A stretch of DNA of 64,000 bases from Streptomyces sp. NBC_01283 (GCF_041435335.1 NZ_CP108430.1:1-64000), one strand, 5' to 3'; positions 29,419-44,400 are shown, numbered from the stretch's first letter. Notes: generated from the sequence alone by a model not told the origin. A program made the numbers and translations.

Positions 29419-32400
29419 TCAGTCACGGAGGTAGCGGTTGACGATGGTGCAGATCTCGGCTGCGGGCTTCGGCTCGGTCAGTCCGAAGTGCGTGGCGTCG
29501 ATGTCAAAGGTGAGCAGCTCGCCGTCGACGTGCGGCTCCCAGGGGGCGGGCCGCACCTCGGGGCTCTGTGTCGCGCTGAAGAACAGCACGGTGCCGCGGT
29601 AGGTGGGCTGGGTGAATTCCGCGACCATCCGGGAGTGTTCGACGATGACCGTGGCACCGTTCTCGACGATGTTGCGGCGGTCGTCGTCATCGGCGGTGCC
29701 CGGCAGGTAGTCGTCCAGGAAGTCGCGCGCCTCCGACCGGGTGAGGTGGGCCTCCGCCAGTTGTGCGAACCCGCTGCTCGGAACGGCGTCGAGGAGCGCC
29801 ACTAGGGCCACTTCGTAGCCGCGGCGCTGGAGTTCGGCACCGATGGCGTGGGCCAGGGAGCCGCCCAGCGAGTGCCCGGCCAGCTGGTACGGGCCGTGCG
29901 GCTGTACGGCGAGGATCTGTTCCGTGTAGTCGGTGACCATGGCCGCGAAGTCGGCCGGCAGCGGTGCGCCGTCGAAGCCGCGCGCCTGGATGCCGTACAC
30001 CGGGCGGTCCCCCACCTGGGTGGCCAGCCCCAGGTAGGACCAGCACAGTCCGAATCCGGGGTGGAGGAGCCACAGGGGCGTTCGGCTCCCGCCGGTCCGC
30101 AGCGGCAGCAGCGTGTCGAAGGGGCCGCCGTCGCCGGGGTCCCGCAGGCCCCCGGTCAGGTGCTCGACCAGTTTGGCGACGGTCGGCGCCTGGAACACGC
30201 TGCGGATCGGGACCTCCGCGCTCAGCACCGTGCGGATCCGGCTGATGAGCCTGGTGGCGAGGAGCGAGTGGCCGCCGAGAGCGAAGAAGTCGTCGTCGAT
30301 GCCGACCCGCTCCACGCCGAGAATCTGCGCGAACACGCTTGCCAGCAGCTCCTCCTGGGCGTTGCGGGGAGCCCGGTAGGCGGTGTGGCTGAGGAACTCG
30401 GGTACGGGCAGCAGCCTGCGGTCGACCTTCCCGGTCACGGCCAGCGGCAGACTCTCCATGACCAGGACCGCAGAGGGCACCATGTGCTCCGGTAGCCGCT
30501 GCCCGGTGAAGGACCGCAAGGTGTCCGGGTCGGGCCGCTCCCCCTCGGCCGGGGTGACGTAGGCGACGAGGTGCCTGCCGATGCCCGGCTGGTCACGGGT
30601 GATCACGACGGCCTGCGCGACCTGCGGATGGTCGGCGAGCACCGCCTCCACCTCACCGAGTTCGATCCGGAAGCCCCGGACCTTGACCTGGTTGTCGACG
30701 CGGCCCCGGAACAGGAGGCGGCCCTCCGGCGTCCAGGCTGCCAGGTCGCCGGTGCGGTACATCCGCTCGCCCGGCCCGCCGAAGGGGCAGGCCACGAAGC
30801 GCTCCGCGGTGAGGCCGTACCGGTCCAGATATCCGCGGGCCAACCGTTCGCCGGCGACGTACAGGTCCCCGACAACCCCCACCGGCGCCGGTCGCAGCGC
30901 CGCGTCCAGCACATACAGGCGGGTGTTGTCCATCGGGCGCCCGATCGGTACGGCCTCGCCGAGGTCGTCCCTGCCGGTGATGACGTGCATGGTGGTGGCC
31001 GCGGTGGTCTCGGTCGGGCCGTACCCGTTCACGATGGTCAGGTCGGCGCATGCGCACAGCACCCGCTCCAGGGCGGCCGGGGTCACCACGTCGCCGACCG
31101 TCCACACCTCACGGGCGCCGCGGAACGCCTCGGGTGCCTCATCGGCGAAGGCCATGAACTGGCCCGCCGGCATGATGAGTCCGGTGACGCCCTGTTCGAC
31201 GATCATCCGCGTGAGGCCCGCCGGATCCAGTCGGCCGGACGGGAGGATGACGACTGCGCCGCCGCGGAGCAGGGCGGCCCACAGTTCGTAGGTGAAGGTG
31301 TCAAACGCCTGTGTGTGGTGCATGAGAACGCGCTCCAGGCGGCTCTCGTCGTAGCCGCGGTCCGCCGACAGAACCGCCAGCGACCGGTGGGAGATGCCCA
31401 CCGCCTTGGGCCGGCCCGTGGAGCCGGAGGTGTACACCACGTAGCAGAGCTGGTCCGGATGCCCGTCCGGGCCTGCAGCGAGCGGCTCCGCCGCCGCGAT
31501 CTCCCGGGCGGCCTGGGGCCCGTCGATGACCAGGAGCGGGCAGTCGCTCTCGGGCAGCCCGGCCGAGGTCTGCGTATCGGTCACCAGAAGAGCGGGTTTG
31601 GCGTCGCTCAGCATGAAGGCGATCCGCTCGGCCGGGTAGGCCGGGTCGAGGGGCAGATACACGCCGCCCGCCTTCGCGATGGCCAGCACGGCGACGATGT
31701 ACTCCGGCGAGCGCGGGAGGGCGAGCCCGACCGGCGACTCCTGGCCCACACCGCTCGCCGCCAGCACCCGTGCGAGCCGGTCGGCCCGCTCGTCGAGCTC
31801 CCGGTAGGTGAGGGTGGTGTCACCGCACAGCACGGCGTCCGCGTCGGGACGTCGGGCGGCCCGCTGCTCGAACAGTGCGGCCACGGTGGCCCAGGGGACC
31901 TCGGAGACGGTGTCGTTGAACCCGGTCAGCACGAGCTCGCGCTCGGCCGGTGCCATGGGATCGATCCCGCTCACCGGGATGGCGGGGTCCGCCGCGAGGT
32001 CGCCGAGGATCCGTGTCAGGCGGTGCGCCAGACGCTGTACGGTCTCGGTGTCGAAGGCATGGTCACGGTAGCCCAGCATCAGTTGGAGATCCGGGTCAGC
32101 GGTGGCGAACAGGGCGAGCGGGTAGTGCACCGCCGCTTCCCAGTCCATTCCGGTGATCGCGATGCCGGCCGCGCTCAGCGTCTCGTCGAGGTCGTCCCCG
32201 CCGGCCGGGTAGGACTCGAAGACCACCACCGAGTCGAAGAGCACGGGCAGGTCGACGGCCTGGTGGATCTCGGCGAGGCCGAGGAAGTGGTGGTCCATCA
32301 GCGCGGCCTGCCGCTCCTGGAGGTCGAGCAGCAGGTCGGCCGCGCTCTGTCCGGCCGTCGTCCGCACCCGGACCGGGAGGGTGTTGATGAACAGGCCCAC

Positions 32401-35400
32401 CATCTCGTCCATGCCCGCCACCTGTGGCGGCCGCCCCGAGACCGTGGCGCCGAACACTACGTCCTGGCGGCCCGTGTGGCTTGCGATGAGCAGTGCCCAG
32501 GCGCCCTGCACCAGGCTGTTGAGGGTGATGCCGAGTTCGGCGGCGCGCCGTGACAGGCGGCGCGCCGTGTCGCGGTCCAGCTCGACCGGCGTCCTGCAGT
32601 GGCCGCCTCCCTCTTGCTGCTGGCTCCGGGGAGCCACCAGCGTCGGCTCGTCAAGGCCGTCCAGCTCGGCCCGCCACGCCTGTGCCGCCTCCTCCTTGTC
32701 CTGGTGCGACAGCCAGTCGAGGAAGTCCCGGTACGGGCGCACCCGGTTCAGTCGTCCGGCATCCCCGAAGGTGGCGTACAAGTGCAGCAGGCTCTGCAGC
32801 ACGAGCGGCGACGACCAGCCGTCGTACACGATGTGATGGACGGTCATCACCAGCTCGTGGCGCTCGGGCCCCCGCTGTACGAGGGTCAGGCGCAGCAGGG
32901 GCGGGTCGGCCGGGTCGAAGGGCGTGGCCCGGTCCCGGTCCTGCAGGTCCCGCAGTCTCTCCTCCTGCTCCCGCTCGGGCAGGCCGCTCCAGTCCATGGC
33001 GTGCCAGGGGAGCTCGACGCGGTCGAGGAGTAGCTGCACGGATTCGCCGGCGGCTGTGGTCACGAATGCGGTGCGCAGGCTGTCGTAGCGGTCGAGCAGA
33101 GCCTGGCCGGCCGCCCTCATCCGCTGCGGGTCCACCCGTCCGGTCAGGTGGAAGACCAGCTGCACCTGGTAGGCGTCGAACTCGGCGCCGTCCAGCTGGC
33201 TCTGGAAGAGCAGGCCGGACTGCAGCGAGGTCAGCGGCCATACGTCGACCATGTCCGGGTAGCGCTCCTCCCAGACTTCCAGGTCCCGCTGGCGTACCCG
33301 GACCAGCGGCACGTCCGACGGCGTCAGGCCGCCTGCCCCCGCAGCGGTGGCATGCCGGGCCAGGCCTTCCAGGGCCGTGCGCCACAGGGTTGCGAGTTCT
33401 CGCGCTTCTTCCCGGGTGAGCAGTCCGGTGGCGAAGGCGAAGTCGGCGGTCAGCTGCGGGCCCTGCGCGGTCTCGGCGGAGAAGGCGGTGATGTCCACCG
33501 CGGCCAGGGCCGGTGCGTTGGGCTGCGGCGCGAGGTCGCCCAGGTCGTCGGCCATCGTCCAGCCCGCGTCGCTGTCCTGCTGTGCGGAAGCGACCGGGCC
33601 GAGCCGGCCGAGGTAGTTGAAGGCGACCTGTCCGTCGCCGTACCCCTTGAGGATCTCGGCGGTCTTCGGGTTGAGGTGGCGCAGCAGGCCGTAGCCGATG
33701 CCTTTGTCCGGGATCGCGTGGAGCTGTTCCTTGACCGTCTTCACGGCGTACCCGGCGGTGCGGCCACCTGCGACGGCGTCCTGCAGGTCGATGCCGCCGA
33801 CGTCGAGGCGGACGGGATAGATGCTGGTGAACCAGCCGATGGTGCGGGTGAGATCGGCGCCGGGTACCGCGCCCTCCTCACGGCCGTGTCCTTCGAGGCG
33901 GATCAGTACCGAGCGTTCGTCGATGCCCCGTGTCCGGTACCACCCGGCCAGGGCCAGGGCGAGTGCGGTGAGCAGGCCGTCGTCGACACCGCTGTGGAAG
34001 GCGGCGGGCAGGGTGGTCAGGAGTGCTTCGGTGGTTTGGTGGTCCAGTGTGACCCGCACCGTGTCCACGGTCGCGCGGACGTCGACGGCCGGGTCCAGTG
34101 GCCGGGCGCCGAGCGGCGGCTCGGGCCGGTCCAGCACGTCCCGCCAGAGGTCGAGTTCAGCGACCCGATCGGGTGCCGCGGCGGCCTGCACCAGGCCGTA
34201 TGACCAGCTGCGCAGGGGGGTGGGCACCGCGGCCGGCTGCGGCGAGCGGCCCTGTCGCACGGCGTCCCAGGCCTGAGCGAGGTCGGACAGCAGGATGTGC
34301 CAGGAAACCCCGTCGGTCACCAGGTGGTGCAGGACGACGATCAGCCGCCCGGCGGTGTCCGGGCCCGCGTCGCACCAGATGAAGCGGGCCATCCGGCCTG
34401 CTTCCGCGTCCAGTTCACGGGCGGCGGCGGCGACCTCGGCCTTGGTCTCCTGCCGCCAGGCGGGGTCGCTCCAGTCGCCGGGGCAGTGCCTGCGGCGGAT
34501 GAGCGACGCCACGTCGACGGTGCCGGGCGCGGCCGCGTCCAGGCCCTGCTCCCCGGCGTGGGTGCGCAGGCGGGAGCGCAGCATGTCGTGATGGTCGACG
34601 ACCGCGGCAAGGGTCGCGACCAGTCCGCTCTCGTCGATGCCCGTCGGCAGCTGCAGCACCGTCGACATCGTGAATCCGTCGTGGTTTCCGACGTGTTCGT
34701 TTATCTGCCGCATCACGGGAAGCAGCGGCATCCAGCCGAGTCCTCCCCCGGCAGGCTCCCGGCGGTCCGTGCCGGGCCGTCCGCCGGCCGCGGCGGCCTC
34801 GGCGGCCTCGGCGAGGGCGGCCACGGTCCGGTGCTTGAACATCAGCCGCGGCGTGATCGCCACGCCCTGTTCGCGGGCTCGGGAGACGACCTGGATGGAG
34901 CGGATGCTGTCGCCGCCGACCACGAAGAAGTCGTCGTCGACGCCGACCCGGTCCTGCCCCAGGATCTCGGCGAAGATCGCGGCGAGCGTCTTCTCCGCCT
35001 TGGTCTCGGGAGCCCGGTAGCTGCTCGCCGTCGTGGTCGGCGGCGCGGGCAGGGCGGCCTTGTCGAGCTTGCCGTTGGCCGTCAGCGGCAGACTGTCCAG
35101 CAGTAGGAACACCGAGGGCACCATGAACTCCGGCAGCCTCTGGGACAGGAAGGCGCGCAGGTCGTCGGCGTCCGGGCCGCGGCTCCCCGGCGTGGCGGGC
35201 ACGGCATAGCCCACCAGGCGCTGCCGACCGTCCTTGCCCCGGTAGGACGTTGCCACGGCCTGTCCGACGCCCGGGTGCTGTTCCATGGCTGCGGTGATCT
35301 CGCCGGGCTCGATGCGCAGCCCGTTGATCTTGACCTGGTCGTCGCTGCGGCCGAGATAGTCGAGCTGCCCGTCGGCACTGCGGCGCACGATGTCCCCGGT

Positions 35401-38400
35401 CCGGTACATGCGGGTGCCAGCGGGGCCGAACGGGTCCGCGACGAAGCGCTCGGCGGTGAGATCCGGGCGGTTCAGGTAGCCCCGGGCCAGGCTGGGTCCG
35501 GCGATGTACAGCTCGCCGGGGACGCCCGGTTCGACCGGGGCGAGCCGGTCGTCGAGCACCCGCAGCCGGTTTCCGTCCACCGCGGTGCCGATGGGTATGC
35601 GGCCGGTGCCCAGTGGGGCGCTGACCGCGCCGCACACGGTGGTCTCGGCGGGGCCGTAGGCGTTGACGAAACGGCGTCCCGGCGACCAGGCGGCGGCCAG
35701 CGCCGGTGGGCACGCCTCGCCACCGACGGTGACGGTGCGCAGTCCGGTCAGCGTGCGCGGCGCGTCGGCCGGGAGTGCGGCGAGCACGCTGGGCGGCAGC
35801 ATGACGTGGGTGATGTCGAGTTCGGCCAGGTTGTGGGCCAAGTCCTCGCCGACGAGGCGCTGTTCACGTGGGACCACCAGGGTGGCGCCGGTCGTGAGGG
35901 TCTGCACGTACTCCCAGAAGGCGGCGTCGAAGCTGGGCGCGGCGACCTGGATGACACGGGAGTCCGGGCTCAGCGCGAGGCGGTCCTGTGTGGTGCGGCT
36001 GAGGGCCGCGATACCGGCGTGGGTGGCGACGACGCCCTTGGGCCGTCCGGTCGAGCCGGAGGTGAAGATGAGGTACGCGGGATGCGCGGGGGCCAGGGCG
36101 ACGTCCGGGTCCGTGACCGGACCGTCCCGCCAGGCCTGGGCCACTTCGGGGGTGTCGACGGCCACCACATCGGTGCCCGGGCACGCCGGCAGCCCCGTCG
36201 CGATGCCCGCCGTGGCCAGCAGGACGGCGGGAGCGGCGTCATCGAGCATGAACCGGATGCGATCGGACGGATAGTCCGGATCGACCGGCAGGAATACCGC
36301 GCCCGCCTTGAAGATGCCCAGGACCACGGCGACCTGGTCGGCGCTGCGCGGCATGGCGACGCCGACCGGCTGCTCGGCGCCGATGCCCCGCGCGATCAGC
36401 CAGTGCGCAATGCGGTTCGCCCGCTCATTCAGCTCCTGGTACGACCACACCTGGCCGCCGAACTCGACCGCCGGTGCCTGCGGGGCCCGCAGCAGCTGTT
36501 CGCGGAAGAGGTCCGGGAAGGTGGCCGCTGCCACCTCCTGTCCGGTGCGCTGCTCGCCCGCGAGCAGGGTGCCGCGCTCCTCGGCGGTGAGTTCACCCGC
36601 CCCGCCGATGTGCTGTGCGGGGTCCAGGACGGCGGCGGCGAGCAGCCGTTCCCAGCGGGCGATCACCATTTCGATCGTCGAGGCGTCGAAGAGCTCCGTG
36701 GAGTACTCGACGGCGATGTGTATGCCATCCGGCGCGGTGCGGTCGTGGAACCTCTCGGTCAGGCTCAGTGTCACGTCGTAGCGGGACGTGCCGGTGCCCG
36801 TGCCCTCGCTCGTGACCCGCACACCGGGCAGCTCGAAGTCCGCGTCCTCGGTGTTCTGCAGGATCAGGGCGACCTGGAAGAGCGGATTGATCGATGCCGA
36901 GCGTTCCGGGTTGAGCTTCTCCACCAGAGCCTCGAAGGGGATGTCCTGATGGGTGTACGCGGCCAGGCTCGTCCGGCGCGTGCGGTCGAGCAGTTCGACG
37001 AAGGTCGGGTCGCCCGAGGTGTCGATGCGCATGACCTGCACGTTGACGAAGAGGCCGATCAGGTCGTCCAGGTTCTGGTCGATCCGACCCGCGATGCCGC
37101 TGCCGAGCGCGATGTCGGTACCTGTGCCGAGCTGGGTGAACAGGGCGGCCATGGTCGCCTGGAGCACCATGAAGGGGGTGGTGTTGGTGGCCCGGGCAAG
37201 CGAGACGATTCCCTCGTGAAGGGTCGCGTCCAGGGCGAACTCGAGGAGGTCGCCGCTGCGGTCGAGCTCCGCGGGGCGCGGCCGGTCGGTCGGGAAGGTG
37301 ACCGTTTCGGGCAGCCCCGCCAGCTGCTGGGACCAGTAGCGGCACTGCCTGCTGAACAGGCTGTCCGGGTCGGCGTCGCGGCCCAGGAGCTCCTGCTGCC
37401 ACAGGGCGTAATGCGCGTACTGCAGCGGCAGTGGTGCCCACTGGGGGGCCTCGCCCCGGGCGCGGGCCGCGTAGGCGGTGGCCAGGTCCTTGGCAAGGGG
37501 GGTCGCGGACCATCCGTCGGCCGCGATGTGGTGGATCACGAGGACCAGGGTGAACTCGTCCGGGCCGGTGCCGAACAGTGCGGCCTTGAGCGGAATCTCG
37601 GAGGCGATGTCGAAGGGGTGGCGGGCGACCGCGACGATGGCCCCGGCCAGTTTGTCCGCGTCCGCGACCGGGCGTACGGGCAGGGCGATGCGGGCCTCCT
37701 GCGGCCCGAGAATGTGCTGGTAGGGCCGCCCGTCGGTCTCGCGGTAGACGGTGCGCAGGATCTCGTGCCTGGTCACGAGGTCATTGACTGTCTCCTCCAG
37801 GGCTCGCACGTTCAGATCCCCGCTGAGCCGGAGGACGATCGGCATGTTGTAGGTCGCCGCGCGGCCCTCGAACTTGTGCAGGAACCACAGCCGTTGCTGG
37901 GAGAAGGACAGCGGGAGCCGCGCGGGCAGCGTCGCGGGAGGAGCCAGCGGTGCGCGGGCCGCCCCGGACCGGTCCAGATGCGGGACGAGCTCGGCCACGG
38001 TCGGAGCGGCGAAGAGGGTACGCAGCTCCACTTCGGTGCGCAGCACGGACCGGATGCGGTTGACGAGCTTGATGGCCATGATCGAGTGGCCGCCGAGAGC
38101 GAAGAAGTCGTCGTCGACACCCACCCGGTCGACATGCAGGACCTCGGCGAACAGCTCGCACAGCAGTTCCTCTTGAGGAGTGCGCGGATCGCTGCCCGCG
38201 GCCGCCGCGGCGAAGTGCGGTGCGGGCAGCGCCTCCCGGTCCAGCTTGCCGTTGACGGTCAGCGGGACCGAGTCGAGGGCGACGACGGCGGCGGGCACCA
38301 GGTGTGCGGGCAGCCGCTCGCGCAGATAGCCGCGCAGGGTGGCGGCCAGGTCCGTGCCGTCGGCGTGCGGGGTGGCGGGCACGACGTAGGCGACGAGCTG

Positions 38401-41400
38401 CCGGTCCCCTTCCTCGGCTGTGCTGCGGGCGATGACCACGGCCTGCGTGACATCCGGGTGGGTGGCCAACGCGCTCTCGATCTCGGCGGGTTCGACGCGG
38501 ACACCACGGATCTTGACCTGGTTGTCGTCGCGGCCGACGTACTCGATCTGTCCGTCGGCCGTCCAGCGGGCCAGGTCTCCGGTGCGGTACATCCGCGCAC
38601 CCGCGGGGCCGTAGAGGTCGGCGACGAAGCGCTCAGCGGTCAGGGCGGCCCGGCCGGCGTAGCCGCGCGCGATGTCCCCGGCGACGTACAACTCGCCCGT
38701 CACGCCGGGCGGGGCCGGCGCGAGGGCGGGCCCCAGGACATAGGTGCGCAGGTTTCCGATCGGCGTCCCGATCGGGACGCTGCCGCTGTCCCACCGGGGT
38801 TGCTCCGCCGGGACGCCGAACGTCGTGGCGTAGAACGACTCGGTCTGCCCGTAGGCGTTGACGATGCGGACCTCGGGCCGTTCCTGCCGGATGCGCCTCA
38901 CCAGCCCGGTCGGCAGCTTCTCCCCTGCGAAGACCAGGGTGGCCCGGTCGGGAAGGGCAGGTATCCGGCCGCCCAGCGCGGCGAAGACCGACGGGACGGT
39001 GCTGATCACGTTCGCCGTCATCGCCTCGCGTTCGGCAAGCACGAGGGCGTTCCCGGCGACCTCGACACGGCCACCGTGAACCAGCGTGGTGACGATCTCA
39101 AAGACGGATACGTCGAAGTTGATCGAGGCGCCCGCGAGCATGTGGGTGTCCGCGTCCACCCCCACCCGCTCGGCGAGCCGCGTCACCCCGTTGACGACGT
39201 TGGCGTGGCTGACCACCACTGCCTTGGGCACGCCCGTGGAGCCGGAGGTGAACATCACGTAGGCGGCGTGCTGTGGTGACAGTCCCTTCACCTGCCCCGT
39301 GAGCGGGCCGTCGGCGGCGAGATCGACGTCGTCGATGAGCAAGGTCGCAACATCGGTGCCCGGCAGCGCGTCGGCGGTGCCGGACCGGGTGAGCAGCAGT
39401 TGGGGCCGGGTGACGCTCAGCATGTGCTCCACCCGGGAACCGGGGTTTTCCGGGTCGATGGGCAGATACGCGCCGCCGGCCTTCCAGATGCCGAGCATGG
39501 CAGTGACGAGGTCGGCCGAGCGGGGCATCGCCAGGCCGACGACGGTTTCCGGTCCGACGCCCCGTGCGGCCAGCGCGCTGGCGAGACGGTCGGCGCGGGC
39601 GTTGAGCTGCGCATAGGTCAGCGTGACGCCGCCGCAGGTCACCGCGGACCGGTCCGGTGTCTTTGCGGCCTGTCGCTCGAACAGGTCGGGGATGGTCGCG
39701 TCGGGAGTCTCGGCGGCGGTCCGGTTGACGTCGACGAGGATGCGCTCGCGCTCGGCGGGATCCAGCAGGTCCATGCTGCTGAACGGCAGCTCCGGGTCCT
39801 CGGCCAGCCGGACGAGGATGCGTCCCAGGCGCCGGGCGATGACAGCGGCCTGCTCCGGGGGCACGAGGTGGTGCTGGTACTGGAGGGCGATGGCCAGATG
39901 CGGCTCGGCGGACGCCATCACCACCAGCGGGTAGTGGGTACTGCTGAGCGGGCTCAGCCCGCTCACCCGGATTCCGGCGGCCGCGTAGGCGTCGTCCAGT
40001 GCCGCACTGTCGATGGGGTACGACTCGTAGACCACCAGGGTGTCGAAGAGCGTGCGCACGCCGGTGAGCTGGTGCATCTCCAGGAGGCCGAAGTGGTGGT
40101 GGTCCAGGAGCGCGCTCTGCCGTTCTTGGAGTCCGGTCAAAAGAGTGCGCAGGGAGTGGCCGGGGGCGCAGTCCATGCGGACCGCAAGGGTGTTGATGAA
40201 CGTGCCGACCATCTCGGACACGCCCTCGACCTGCGGCGGACGCCCCGAGACCGTGGCGCCGAAGGTCACGTCCCGCTGTCCGGTCAGGCCGGACAGCAGC
40301 ATGCCCCACGCGCCTTGGACCAGCGTGTTGAGGGTCAGGCCCAGCTCGCCGGCGCGGCGGGAGAGCCGGTCGGACTGCTGCGGGGTGAGCGGCACGTCCA
40401 GCTGGCCGACTCCGACGGATTCGCCGTCCGCGGCGGGAGCGTCGGGTACCAACAGCGTGGGCTCGTCGACGCCCTCCAGCTCCCGCTCCCAGGCGCGGGC
40501 CGTCGCCGTACGGTCCTGATGGGAGAGCCACGTCAGGAAGTCGCGGTAGGCGGGCGCCCTGCCCAGCTGGGAGGCGTCGCCGTTTGAACGGTACAGACGC
40601 AGCAGGTCCAGCATGAGCAGGGGGACCGACCAGCCGTCGAAGAGGACGTGGTGGGCGGTGAGGACCAGGTCCCAGCGGTCGGCTGCCAGCTTGACGAGCG
40701 AGAACCGCACCAGCGGCGCCCGGGCCGGGTCGAAGTGGGTGCTGTGCTCCGCGGCGAGGAAGCGCCTGCGCTGCTCCTCCTGCTGTGGTTGGGGCAGGGA
40801 GGCCAGGTCCAGCTCCTGCCAGGGCAGTTCGATTCCGTTCCGGACGATCTGGACCCGGTCGCCCGCGCTGTCGGTGACAAACGCTGTCCGCAGGTTGGGA
40901 TAGCGGTCGAGCAGCGCCTGTCCGGCCGCCCTCATCCTGTGCGGTTCGACCTCGCCCGTCAGGTGGAACGTGAACTGCATCTGGTAGACGTCGACGGCCG
41001 CGCCGGCGAGTTCGGCGTGGAAGAGCAGCCCGTCCTGCATCGCGGTCACGGGCCACACGTCGGCCATGCCCCGGTACTGCTCCTGCCAGCGGTCGAGCTC
41101 GCCCTGACCCACCGTGACCAGGGGAACGTCCGAAGGCGTGAGGCCGCCGGCATCCGACTGCCCGGCATGCCGGGCCACGCCCGCCAGGGCGGTCCGCCAC
41201 AGGTCGGCGAGCTCGCGGACATCCGTCTCGGCCAGCAGCCCGGAGGGGTAGTCCAGGCTCGCCTCCAGCCGCGGGCCCTGCTCGGTGTCGACGACATGCG
41301 CGTTGACGGCCAGGGTGGCAAGGGCGGACATGTCCCCGTCCAGCGGGGGCGTCAGTGTGACGGTGTCCTCGACCTGGGTGAAGCCCAGGCCGTGCAGGTC

Positions 41401-44400
41401 CTGGGGCATGTTGGCCGAACCCGTGTAGCGCCCCAGGTAGTTGAAGACGATCTGCCCGGATCCGTAGCGCTCCAGGTCTGCCCTGGTCTCGGCGTTCAGG
41501 TGGCGCAGCATGCCGTAGCCGATGCCCTTGTCGGGGACGGCGAGCAGTTGCTCCTTGACGGCCTTGACCGCGGCGCCTGTCGCCGCACCGCCCGCGAGCG
41601 CCTGGTCGAGGTCGATCCCGGACACGTCGAGGCGGACGGGGTACATGCTGGTGAACCAGCCCATCGTGCGGGAGAGGTCGGCGCCGGGGACGACGTCCTC
41701 CTCGCGCCCGTGGCCCTCCAGGCGGACCAGCGTCGAGGGCTCGTCGAGGCCGCGCCGCCCGCGCCAGGCGGCGACGGCGAGGGCGAGCCCGGTCAGCAGG
41801 CCGTCGTTGACGCCGCCGCGGTAGGCGGCGGGCAGGGTGGTCAGCAGGACCCTGGTGGTCTCGATCGGCAGGTCCAGTCGGACCCGCTCGACCGTGGCGA
41901 TGGTGTCCACGGCCGGGTCGAACGGCCTGGCGCCAAGAATCGGGTCGGGTCCGCAGACCATCCGGCGCCACAGCCCGAGTTCCGCCGCCCGCTCTCCGGT
42001 CGCGGCCTCGGTGAGCGCATGCGTCCAGCGGCGGACCGAGGTGGCGGTCGGGGGCAGTTGCGGGGTGTCGCCGTCGCGGATCGTCCGCCAGGCGGCGGCG
42101 AGGTCGGGCAGCAGGATGCGCCACGATACGCCGTCCACCACGAGGTGGTGCAGCAGGATGCTGAGGCGTCCCGGGGTGCCGGTGCCCGTGTCGAACCACA
42201 CGAACTGCGCCATCACTGCGTTCGCGGAGTCCAACCGGCTTGCCGCGGCGTCGAGTTCGCTCTGCGCCCGCTGCCGCCAGGCGTCGTCCCACGTTCCCTC
42301 GCTCGCCACCCTGTGGATGAGCGGCTGCACGTCGACGGTTCCGGGCGCGGTCACCTCCAGCCCCGGTGCCCGGCCGGCGATCCGCCGGGAGCGCAGGATG
42401 TCGTGCCGGTCGAAGGCGGCTGACAGCGTCGCCACCAGGCCGTCCCGGTCCATCCCCGTCGGGAGGTCCACCGTCATCGCCATGGTGAACCGGTCGGCGT
42501 TCCCGCCCAATTCCTCCAGATAGTGGCCGACGGGCGGCAGGGGCACGAAGCCCACGCCACCGCCCGGCAGCTCCTCCAGTTCCGGTTGCGTGCGGCCCTC
42601 GCTCGTGGCGACGCGGGCGAGTTCTGCGACGGTGCGGCACTCGAAGATCTGCCGGGGAGTGACCTCGATGCCCTGGGTCCTGGCCCGCGCGACGACCTGG
42701 ATGGAACGGATGCTGTCGCCGCCGAGCGCGAAGAAGTCGTCATCCACCCCGACCCGGTCCAGGCCGACCACGTCGGCGTAGACACGGGCGAGTATCACTT
42801 CACCCGGCGTGGCAGGGGCGCGATAGGTCGAGCCGGTGAACTCCGGTGCCGGCAGCGCCTTGCGGTCCAGCTTGCCGTTGGGGGCCAGCGGCAGCCGGTC
42901 CAGCATGACGAAGACCGAAGGCACCATGAACTCGGGAAGCCTGGCGGACAGGAACGTGCGCAGGTCGCGCGGTGAGACGGTGGCCGTGAGGTCGATGTCG
43001 AGGTCTCCCAGGCTCTCCACCGCCGACTGTCCCGGCTCCCGCCCGGCGGCCGGCACCGCATAGCCCACCAGGTGGTCACGGCCTTCGTGCCGGCAGGTGG
43101 TCACCAGGGCCTGGGCCACCGCGGGGTGGGCGGTCAGCGCGGCCTCCACCTCGCCCGGCTCGATGCGGAAGCCGCGCACCTTGACCTGCTCGTCGGCACG
43201 GCCGACGCACTCCAGTTGGCCGTCGGCCCCCCAGCGGGCGAGATCACCGGTGCGGTACATGCGTGCACCGGCCGGGCCGAAGGGATCAGCCATGAACCGT
43301 TCGGCGGTCAGCCGGGCCCTGCCGAGGTATCCGCGCGCCACGTTTCCTGCCACGTACAGCTCACCGACGACGCCGGGGGGCAGCAGTTGAAGGCCGGGGC
43401 CAAGAACATAGGCGCCCATATTGGCCAGCGGGACGCCGATGGGTGCGGTGGCCGCGGTTGCCGTCCACGCCTCGCCGGCGGTGAAGGCGGTGGCGTAGAA
43501 CGACTCCGTCTGGCCGTAGGCGTTGATCACCCGCACGCCCGGAATGGCGTCCTGGGTCCGCTTCACCAGCGCGGCCGGGAGGGCCTCGCCGGCGAAGACC
43601 ACTGTCTGGGCCCGGATCATCCCTCCTGCCTGGTCGAGGAGTTCGGTGAAGACCGAGGGAACCGTGCTGATGACGCCGCCGGACCAGCCGCCCCGTTCGC
43701 CGATGACGAGGACGTCGCGCACCACCTCGAGGATGCCGCCCCGCGCCAGGGTGGTCACGGCCTCGAAGACGGACACGTCGAAGTTGACCGACGTACCGGC
43801 CAGAACGCGCGTGCCCGCACCGATACCGACGACGTCGGCGAGCCGCAACACGCCGTTGACGACATCCCGATGGGTGATCACCACGCCCTTCGGCGTGCCG
43901 GTCGACCCCGATGTGTACATCACGTAGGCGGCGTGCGCGGGCAGGCCGACGGCCGGTTCCGCCGCCGGGCCGGCCGCGTTGAAGTCCACCTCGTCGACGC
44001 ACAGGCGGGGGATGTCCGCCGCCGGGAGCACCTTCGCGCCGGCGGTGTCGGTCAGTACCAGGTCCGGGCCCGCGTCGGACAGGATGTGGCCCAGACGTGC
44101 TCCGGGGTACCGGGGGTCGATCGGCAGGTAGGCGGCACCGGCCTTCCAGATCGCGAGCATGCCCACGATCAGGGAGGCCGAGCGCGGCAGCGCCAGGCCC
44201 ACCAGGCGCTCCGGTCCGATCCCGCGGGCGGTCAGCTCCCGTGCCAGTCGCTCGGCCCGCGCGTCCAGCTCGGCGAAGCTCAGCTCTTGCCCGCCGTCGA
44301 CCACGGCCGTGGCGTGCGGGGTCGCCGCCGCCTGACGCTCGATCAGTGCGGCGGCGGTCAGCTCGGGGGTGTCGGCGGCCGCGCCCTCGATGGCGCGCAG

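Noticed and set aside
35275..42640. Long plus-strand frame (1334 codons) and out-of-frame minus frame (1180 codons) over NRPS1
   Set aside because: Both overlap a continuous NRPS frame with intact motifs and have no domain content of their own.
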